Assembly (NCBI GenBank): GCA_028292785.1
Contig: JAQGLQ010000456.1
Location: 1-11,372 of the forward strand
Length of the DNA stretch: 11,372 nucleotides
Source: Noviherbaspirillum sp.
GTDB taxonomy: Bacteria; Pseudomonadota; Gammaproteobacteria; Burkholderiales; Burkholderiaceae
Direction: 5' to 3'
Shown here: piece after piece, positions 7,003-11,372 of the stretch
Numbering within the stretch: position 1 is the first letter of the stretch
How the letters are laid out: each line of letters opens with the position of its first letter
The notes under the pieces: generated by a model
What the model was told of the DNA's origin: nothing
Seen by the model: the letters and a program-made list of their open reading frames with translations, nothing else
Databases searched by the model: none
Translations under genes and position numbers: made by a program

Positions 7003-7767
7003 ATGTCCGATAACGATCAAGCGAAAAACATCGTCCACGCGCCTCATTCGCCGCTGACGGAGTACTACCCCACCGAATCGGCCCGGCGCCAATGGGTGGG
7101 CAGCATTTTCGACAGCACCGCTGTCGATTACAACCGCATCGAAGCGATTCTGGGCCTCGGCAGCGGTTCATGGTATCGACGCCAGGCGTTGCTGCGGGCC
7201 GGCCTCAAGCCCGGCATGCGCGCGGTCGACGTCGGCGTGGGCACGGGACTGGTGGCGCGCCAGGCGGCGGCCATCGTCGGCGATCCGACCATGATCACCG
7301 GGGTCGATCCCAGCCCGGGCATGCTGCAGAACGCCAAGGTGCCGGAGGGCCTCAAGCTGGTGAGCGGCAGCGCGGAAAACATTCCTTTTCCGGACAACTC
7401 CTTCGATTTCCTCAGCATGGGCTACGCGCTCAGGCACATCAGCGATCTGTCGGTCGCCTTCGCCGAGTTCCACCGCGTGCTCAAGCCCGGCGGCCGGCTG
7501 TGCGTCCTCGAGATCACTTGCCCGGAAAAGCCGCTGCAGAAAATGCTGCTCAAGATTTACCTGCGCAACATCGTGCCGACCCTGGCCAGGCTGGCCGCCC
7601 GCAGCAGCGATACCTCGCTGCTGTGGCGCTATTACTGGGACACGATCGAGGCCTGCGCCAAGCCCGCCAGCGTCATGAGCACGCTGGAAGCCGCCGGCTT
7701 CGAAAAGGTCGACCGTCACGTCGAGCTCGGCATTTTTTCCGAGTACCGCGCGTACAAGAAGGCCTGA
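7003..7767 (+). CDS. UbiE-like class I SAM-dependent methyltransferase of an aryl-polyene-type cluster
   Basis: The 254-residue protein resembles UbiE/COQ5 methyltransferases. SIFDSTAVDYNRIEAILGLG is the family's N-terminal helix. VDVGVGTGL (75-83) is SAM motif I, VDPSPGML (101-108) the ribose-binding acidic loop, and the GYALRHISDLSVAFAEFHRV block with LKPGGRLCVLE forms motifs II-III. No strong ribosome site precedes the ATG at 7003, so the exact start is less certain; the N-terminal residues still look coding. Genuine UbiE acts in ubiquinone and menaquinone synthesis. Here the gene sits 137 bases before the carrier protein gene, so methylation of the aryl head group or a related intermediate of the polyene is more likely. 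C- versus O-methylation cannot be decided. It would be the first gene of the cluster after the terminator. Confidence 0.85.
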   Translation: MSDNDQAKNIVHAPHSPLTEYYPTESARRQWVGSIFDSTAVDYNRIEAILGLGSGSWYRRQALLRAGLKPGMRAVDVGVGTGLVARQAAAIVGDPTMITGVDPSPGMLQNAKVPEGLKLVSGSAENIPFPDNSFDFLSMGYALRHISDLSVAFAEFHRVLKPGGRLCVLEITCPEKPLQKMLLKIYLRNIVPTLARLAARSSDTSLLWRYYWDTIEACAKPASVMSTLEAAGFEKVDRHVELGIFSEYRAYKKA

Positions 7768-7842
7768 GCGCGTTCGCCGCCACGGGCGAAAAACCTTGAA
7801 GCGGCGCGAGCAGCACTGATAACATATACGACTCCCCGCAGA

Positions 7843-7897
7843 GAACGGATCGGCTCAATTAACTGAAAAAGTCGTCCGTTCCCCCAATTTTTTGAGC
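7843..7897 (+). promoter_or_regulatory. Interlocking inverted repeats upstream of the carrier protein gene
   Basis: GAACGGA (7843-7849) can pair with TCCGTTC (7875-7881), and GCTCAA (7853-7858) with TTGAGC (7892-7897). The arms alternate, the topology of an H-type pseudoknot. The last arm contains GAG, the only ribosome-site-like triplet before the ATG at 7905. The first stem is also followed by a short TTTTTT run. The arms could act as an attenuator or translational switch, or arise by chance. Confidence 0.25.
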
Positions 7898-7904
7898 AAA
7901 TACG

Positions 7905-8189
7905 ATGAATACTGAAAACCACGCCGCGAATGACGCCGTGCTGCAGCGTGAGGTCGCCGCGCTGATCGTGGAGGCGTTGAACCTGGATGTGGCGCCTGAA
8001 GACATCAATCCCGACGATCCGCTGTACGGCGACGGCCTCGGCCTCGACTCCATCGACGTGCTCGAAATCGCCCTGGTGATCTCCAAGCGCTACGGCCTGC
8101 AACTGCGCGCCGACAGCGAAGACAATCACCGCATCTTCAGTTCCCTGCGCAGCCTGACCGATTACGTCCGCACCCGGAAAGCCGCCTGA
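7905..8189 (+). CDS. Acyl carrier protein of the aryl-polyene pathway (ApeE/ApeF-like)
   Basis: This 94-residue acidic protein has the phosphopantetheine attachment motif GLGLDSIDVLEIAL, with Ser49 as the modified residue and the expected Asp-Ser-Ile context. Four helices of an ACP fold are plausible across residues 10-90. Its product would carry the growing polyene as a thioester in the cytoplasm. The ribosome site is weak (GAG at 7894-7896, 8 bases before the ATG). The stop overlaps the start of the next gene by one base (TGATG), implying coupled translation. Aryl-polyene clusters usually encode two carrier proteins in a row; only one is seen here, and none of the other frames nearby encodes a second. 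Confidence 0.9.
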   Translation: MNTENHAANDAVLQREVAALIVEALNLDVAPEDINPDDPLYGDGLGLDSIDVLEIALVISKRYGLQLRADSEDNHRIFSSLRSLTDYVRTRKAA

Positions 8190-8824
8190 TGCCGGGGCTG
8201 GCACGGTTCGGGCGCGGGGCGCTGATCGTCGGCTTCGCCATCGGCTACTCCGTGCTCGCGCACTACACCAATGCCGCCCGCACCGAAACGCTGGGCCTGG
8301 CGATCGCCGTCGCGCCGCTGATGCTGGTCCTGCTGTCCCTGGCCTGGAACGCCTCGCGCCGCAAGAGCATGCTGGTCCTGTTCTGCATCGCCTGCGCGGC
8401 GTTCGGCCTGGCATGGCGCCGCGTCGAACATCATTACAGCCTGGTCTACTGGCTGGAACATGCCGGCACAGAACTGGCCCTCGCCTTCACCTTCGCCCGC
8501 ACGCTGCGCGCCGGCGGCGTTCCGCTGTGCACGCGGTTCGCCCGCATCGTGCACGGTTCGCTGAGCCCGGCGCTGGAACGCTACACCCGGCAGGTGACCG
8601 TGGCCTGGGTCTGGTTGTTCAGCGCCATGGCGGCGGCGTCGACGCTGCTGTTCTTTGCCGCGCCGCTGGAGGCCTGGTCGGTGTTCTCGAATTTCCTCAC
8701 CGCCCCGCTGATCGCACTGATGTTCGTGGCGGAGTACGCGGTGCGGCGGCGCCTGCATCCGGATGCCGACCATGCCGGCATCCTCGATGGCATCCGGCTG
8801 TTCTGGAAAGCGCCGGCGCGCTGA
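8189..8824 (+). CDS. COG4648 multi-pass inner-membrane protein (ApeG-like)
   Basis: The 211-residue protein has about five or six hydrophobic segments, near residues 10-26, 34-52, 60-77, possibly 86-103, 136-156 and 164-183. They are separated by Arg-rich loops, for example after residues 55 and 185. It shows no enzyme motif known to me. COG4648 proteins of this size sit between the carrier protein and the AMP-ligase in aryl-polyene clusters. Their exact role is unproven; membrane anchoring of the assembly machinery or help in transfer of the product is a guess. The start overlaps the preceding stop (TGATG), and the stop again overlaps an ATG (8824), so it is embedded in a coupled series. Confidence 0.82.
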   Translation: MPGLARFGRGALIVGFAIGYSVLAHYTNAARTETLGLAIAVAPLMLVLLSLAWNASRRKSMLVLFCIACAAFGLAWRRVEHHYSLVYWLEHAGTELALAFTFARTLRAGGVPLCTRFARIVHGSLSPALERYTRQVTVAWVWLFSAMAAASTLLFFAAPLEAWSVFSNFLTAPLIALMFVAEYAVRRRLHPDADHAGILDGIRLFWKAPAR

Positions 8825-8853
8825 TGCGCCGAAGGGCTGCGGCCACCGGATGA
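8824..8853 (+). other. Nine-codon linking mini-ORF between ApeG-like and ApeH-like genes
   Basis: An ATG at 8824 overlaps the membrane protein stop (TGATG). It encodes nine codons (MRRRAAATG) and ends in a TGA at 8851-8853 that overlaps the ligase ATG at 8850 (ATGA). Ribosomes ending the upstream gene could restart here and be delivered onto the ligase start. The peptide itself is probably without function, and the arrangement may be coincidental. Confidence 0.35.
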
Positions 8854-10217
8854 AAACCTTCAACATGTCCATGTTCCCCCTGATTACCCATGAATGCGCC
8901 GACAGCATCATCGCGTGGCGCGACGGCGCGCCGGTGACGGCCGCCCGCTTCCTGTCCGAGGTCGCCGAACTCGGCGCCGCGCTGCCGCCCGGCGGCTATC
9001 TGCTCAATTCCTGCGGCGACCGCTATCGCTTCATGGTCGGCTTCGCCGCCGCGCTGGTGCGCGGCAAGATCACCCTGCTGCCGTCGACGCAGACGCCGGA
9101 AATGATCCGGCAGATGCAGGCATTCGCACCGGATGTGTTCTGCCTGACCGATGCGAACGATTGCGCGATCGACCTGCCTCAGGTGCGCTACCCCGGCCTC
9201 GGCGGCGACCGGCCGCGGCAATTCGCGGTACCGGCGATCGATGGCGCGCAGCTGGCGGCTTATGTTTTCACGTCGGGTTCCACCGGCACGCCGATCCCGC
9301 ATGCCAAGAACTGGGGTTCGCTGGTGCGCAACGTGCGCGCCGCGGCAAAGCTGTGGCGCATCGACGATGGCCGGCGGCATGCGGTGATCGGCACCGTGCC
9401 GCCGCAGCATATGTACGGTTTCGAATCGACGGTGCTGATCGTGATGCAGAACGCCGGCGCGATGGTGGCCGGCCGGTCCTTCTATCCCGCCGACATCTGC
9501 GCCGCCCTCGCCGCGACGCCGCGGCCGCGCGCGCTGGTGTCGACCCCGGTGCACCTGCGTTCGGTGCTCGGCGCCGGGATAGCCGTTCCTCCCGCCGACC
9601 TGGTGGTGTGCGCCACCGCGCCGCTGTCGCCCGCGCTGGCGCAGGAACTCGAAGCGCGGTTCGACGCGCCGCTGCTGGAAATCTACGGCAGCACCGAAAC
9701 CGGCCAGATCGCCATGCGCCATTCCGCCTCGACGCAGGAATGGCAGCTGTTTTCCGGCATCCGCCTGCACCAGGATAACGGCGCGACCCGGGCCGCCGGC
9801 GGCCACATCGATCAATCGACGCTGCTCAACGACGTCATCGAACCGGTCGGCGAAGATCGCTTTCTGCTGCACGGGCGCACCGCGGACCTGGTCAACATCG
9901 CGGGCAAGCGCAGTTCGCTCGCCTATCTCAACCTGCAGCTCAACGCGATCCCGGGCGTGGCCGACGGCGCGTTCCTGATGCCGGACGATGCCGGACCCGA
10001 CGGCGTGACGCGCCTCACGGCGCTGGTGGTCGCTCCCGGAATGAGCGCGGCGGACATCACCGTCGCGCTGCGCGAGCGCATCGATGCGGCATTCCTTCCG
10101 AGGCCGCTGTACATGGTCGACGCCTTGCCGCGCAATGCGACCGGAAAGCTGCCGCGCGAGGCGCTCAGGGAACTCGCGCTATCCCGCAAGCGCCAGTCGA
10201 GCGAAAGCCCGGCATGA
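8850..10217 (+). CDS. AMP-forming acyl/aryl ligase of the aryl-polyene pathway (ApeH-like)
   Basis: From ATG 8850 the protein has 455 residues, short for the ANL (acyl-CoA synthetase/adenylation) superfamily but normal for this subgroup. TSGSTGTP (141-148) is the phosphate-binding loop, YGSTETG (279-285) the adenylate-binding A5 motif and HGRTADLVNIAGKR (341-354) the hinge with Asp346. LPRNATGK (426-433) gives the A10 lysine, Lys433. The P-loop continues as PIPHAK instead of the usual PK, so its basic residue is shifted to Lys153. Such enzymes adenylate an aryl or acyl acid and load it on the carrier protein, here probably the 4-hydroxybenzoate/coumarate-type starter. In-frame ATGs at 8865 and 8871 are alternative starts. 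Its TGA overlaps the next ATG (ATGA at 10214-10217). Confidence 0.86.
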   Translation: MKTFNMSMFPLITHECADSIIAWRDGAPVTAARFLSEVAELGAALPPGGYLLNSCGDRYRFMVGFAAALVRGKITLLPSTQTPEMIRQMQAFAPDVFCLTDANDCAIDLPQVRYPGLGGDRPRQFAVPAIDGAQLAAYVFTSGSTGTPIPHAKNWGSLVRNVRAAAKLWRIDDGRRHAVIGTVPPQHMYGFESTVLIVMQNAGAMVAGRSFYPADICAALAATPRPRALVSTPVHLRSVLGAGIAVPPADLVVCATAPLSPALAQELEARFDAPLLEIYGSTETGQIAMRHSASTQEWQLFSGIRLHQDNGATRAAGGHIDQSTLLNDVIEPVGEDRFLLHGRTADLVNIAGKRSSLAYLNLQLNAIPGVADGAFLMPDDAGPDGVTRLTALVVAPGMSAADITVALRERIDAAFLPRPLYMVDALPRNATGKLPREALRELALSRKRQSSESPA

Positions 10218-10528
10218 GCGTCGCCTCCTTGCCGCTGCCTCTCGCGCACGACCACCCCGCCTACGCCGGCCACTTTCCCGGCATGCCGATCATGCCGGGC
10301 GTGGTGCTGCTCGACGAGGCGCTGCATGCGATCGGCCAGGCCATGAATGCCGACCTGTCGTCCTGCCGCATCAACGCCGTCAAATTCCTCAGTCCGGTCA
10401 AGCCGGGCGAGCCGGTCCGGGTCGACTATGAGGCGCTCGCTACCGGAGCGGTGCGTTTCGATATTGTCAGCGGCGAACGCAAGGTGGCCACCGGCTCGGT
10501 GCGCCCCCTCCCCGCCGTGCCGGAATAG
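10214..10528 (+). CDS. Hotdog-fold 3-hydroxyacyl-ACP dehydratase (ApeI-like)
   Basis: This 104-residue single-hotdog protein carries the FabA/FabZ signature [18 protein letters not shown] (residues 19-36). Aligned to that motif, the catalytic His is His20. The acidic partner position is Asp34, as in FabA, whereas FabZ has Glu there; Glu35 follows it. It would remove water from 3-hydroxyacyl-ACP intermediates to create the conjugated double bonds of the polyene. At about 100 residues it is shorter than FabZ (about 150), typical of the ApeI type. The ATGA overlap with the ligase gene suggests translational coupling, and the next gene starts 6 bases after its TAG. Confidence 0.88.
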   Translation: MSVASLPLPLAHDHPAYAGHFPGMPIMPGVVLLDEALHAIGQAMNADLSSCRINAVKFLSPVKPGEPVRVDYEALATGAVRFDIVSGERKVATGSVRPLPAVPE

Positions 10529-10534
10529 CGCGCC

Positions 10535-11372
10535 ATGGTCTTCTCTTCCAAGGGATCCGGCGCGGAATGGGCGCGCAGGCCGGAGCGCAGCAATATGCTG
10601 ATGCTGCGCATCATGACCTGGATATCGCTCAGGCTCGGCCGCGCGCCGGGCCGCGCGGTGCTGCATCTGATCGTCGCCTATTTCCTGCTGTTCGCGCCCG
10701 CCAGCCGCGCCGGATCGATGCGCTATCTTTCCCGGGTGCTGGGCCGACGTGCGCGATGGAGCGACGTCTATCGGCATTTCTTCTGGTTCGCATCGACCAT
10801 CCATGACCGGGTGTACCTGATCAACGAACGATTCGATCTGTTCGATATCCGGGTGCACGGCGAACCGGTGATCGAGGAAGCGCTGGCCGGCGGCCAGGGC
10901 GTATTCCTGATCGGCGCCCACATGGGCAGCTTCGAGGCCATCGGTTCGCTGGGCAGGAACCGCACCGGCCTGAAAGTGGCGATGGCGATGTATGAAGAAA
11001 ACGCGCGCAACATCAGCGCCGTGCTTGCCGCCATCAACCCGAATGCGCAGCAGAATGTGATCGGCCTCGGCCACATCGATTCCATGCTGAAGATCAACGA
11101 GGCGCTGCAACAGGGCAGCATGGTCGGCATGCTCGCCGACCGCACCTTCGGCGACGACACCACCCTGCCCGTGACGCTGCTTGGCGCCACCGCGCAGCTT
11201 CCGGTCGGGCCGTTCCGCATGGCCGCCATCATGCGCCGCCCGGTGATTTTCATGGTCGGGCTTTACCTCGGCGGCAACCGCTACGAGATTCATTTCGAGA
11301 AGCTCGCTGATTTCTCGCAGCTGGCTTCGGGCCAGCGCCAGGCGGAAATGGAACGGGCCATGGCACGCTATG
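10535..11372 (+). CDS. LpxL/HtrB-superfamily acyltransferase (COG4261-type), 3' partial
   Basis: The frame runs from ATG 10535 to the window edge (279 complete codons), so the C-terminus is missing. The start is chosen because the residues GAEWARRPERSN match the W-A-x-x-x-E-R opening usual in this family. No good ribosome site is visible; coupling to the dehydratase stop 6 bases upstream may substitute. A hydrophobic helix lies near residues 41-57. GAHMGSFE carries the catalytic HX4E motif (His129, Glu134), and LADRTFGDD is the second conserved block. LpxL-like enzymes acylate lipid A or glycolipids at the inner membrane. In aryl-polyene clusters this activity is thought to attach the product to a lipid anchor. 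In the gamma-proteobacterial ApeJ this domain is fused to a glycosyltransferase; here the N-terminus begins directly with the acyltransferase. Confidence 0.88.
   Translation, partial: MVFSSKGSGAEWARRPERSNMLMLRIMTWISLRLGRAPGRAVLHLIVAYFLLFAPASRAGSMRYLSRVLGRRARWSDVYRHFFWFASTIHDRVYLINERFDLFDIRVHGEPVIEEALAGGQGVFLIGAHMGSFEAIGSLGRNRTGLKVAMAMYEENARNISAVLAAINPNAQQNVIGLGHIDSMLKINEALQQGSMVGMLADRTFGDDTTLPVTLLGATAQLPVGPFRMAAIMRRPVIFMVGLYLGGNRYEIHFEKLADFSQLASGQRQAEMERAMARY

Noticed and set aside
6785..7057. A 90-codon plus-strand frame in the TctC-methyltransferase gap.
   Set aside because: It starts right after the TctC stop without a ribosome site, contains the terminator and overlaps the methyltransferase start.
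6304..7092. A 262-codon minus-strand frame crossing the terminator between TctC and the methyltransferase.
   Set aside because: It overlaps the TctC coding region, runs through a strong hairpin and has no recognisable domain.
7003..7767. Housekeeping UbiE of ubiquinone synthesis.
   Set aside because: The neighbours are polyene-pathway genes and not ubiB/ubiJ-type genes; sequence divergence and context favour a cluster-specific methyltransferase, though this is not proven.
7771..7792. A TTCGCC/GGCGAA hairpin just after the methyltransferase stop as a terminator.
   Set aside because: The stem is only 6 bp and no T-run follows on either strand.
8697..9872. A 391-codon minus-strand frame opposite the ligase gene.
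   Set aside because: Low-complexity Arg/Gly/His-rich translation with no motif; the plus strand carries conserved AMP-ligase motifs throughout.
9923..11293. A 456-codon minus-strand frame covering the dehydratase and acyltransferase.
   Set aside because: It spans several real plus-strand genes with good motifs and has no recognisable protein features.

Overview
The window is high-GC DNA with tightly packed genes, good Shine-Dalgarno sites and Bug/TctC, IclR and aryl-polyene-type protein families. This combination suggests a betaproteobacterium, most likely in the Burkholderiales; that placement is inferred from family content, not from a marker gene. Both window edges cut through genes: a flavin monooxygenase on the left (its N-terminus is missing) and an LpxL/HtrB-like acyltransferase on the right (its C-terminus is missing). 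There is no RNA gene, CRISPR array or insertion sequence, and no gene-free stretch longer than about 220 bases.

Region A (1-6781) looks like a catabolic module for an aromatic or N-heteroaromatic acid. It holds a PheA/TfdB/MhpA-type FAD monooxygenase and a molybdenum hydroxylase large subunit on the + strand. An IclR-family regulator converges on them with only 4 bases between stop codons. Divergently from the regulator run a 4,5-dihydroxyphthalate decarboxylase-family protein and a Bug/TctC periplasmic solute-binding protein. The 179-bp divergent intergenic region is AT-rich. It carries a good sigma70-type promoter for the decarboxylase gene whose -35 box lies exactly between the two arms of a 7-10-7 palindrome, a likely operator for the IclR protein. 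The enzyme set (Mo hydroxylation, flavin hydroxylation, decarboxylation, uptake protein) reads as a funnel that hydroxylates and decarboxylates a ring carboxylate. The substrate cannot be read from the sequence.

A strong hairpin (6810-6861: 17-bp perfect stem, A-tract before and T-rich tract after) ends Region A and probably terminates transcription in both directions.

Region B (7003-11372) is the beginning of an aryl-polyene (ape/xanthomonadin-type) lipid pigment cluster. In order it has a UbiE-like methyltransferase, an acyl carrier protein, a COG4648 (ApeG-like) membrane protein, an ApeH-like acyl/aryl-AMP ligase, an ApeI-like single-hotdog dehydratase and a lipid A-type acyltransferase. 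The genes from the carrier protein to the dehydratase are linked by overlapping stop/start codons, so they should be translated as one coupled unit. Compared with the well-known gamma-proteobacterial layout, this end has only one carrier protein, and the acyltransferase is not fused to a glycosyltransferase. The ketosynthases, ketoreductase, exporter and other ape genes would have to lie to the right of the window.
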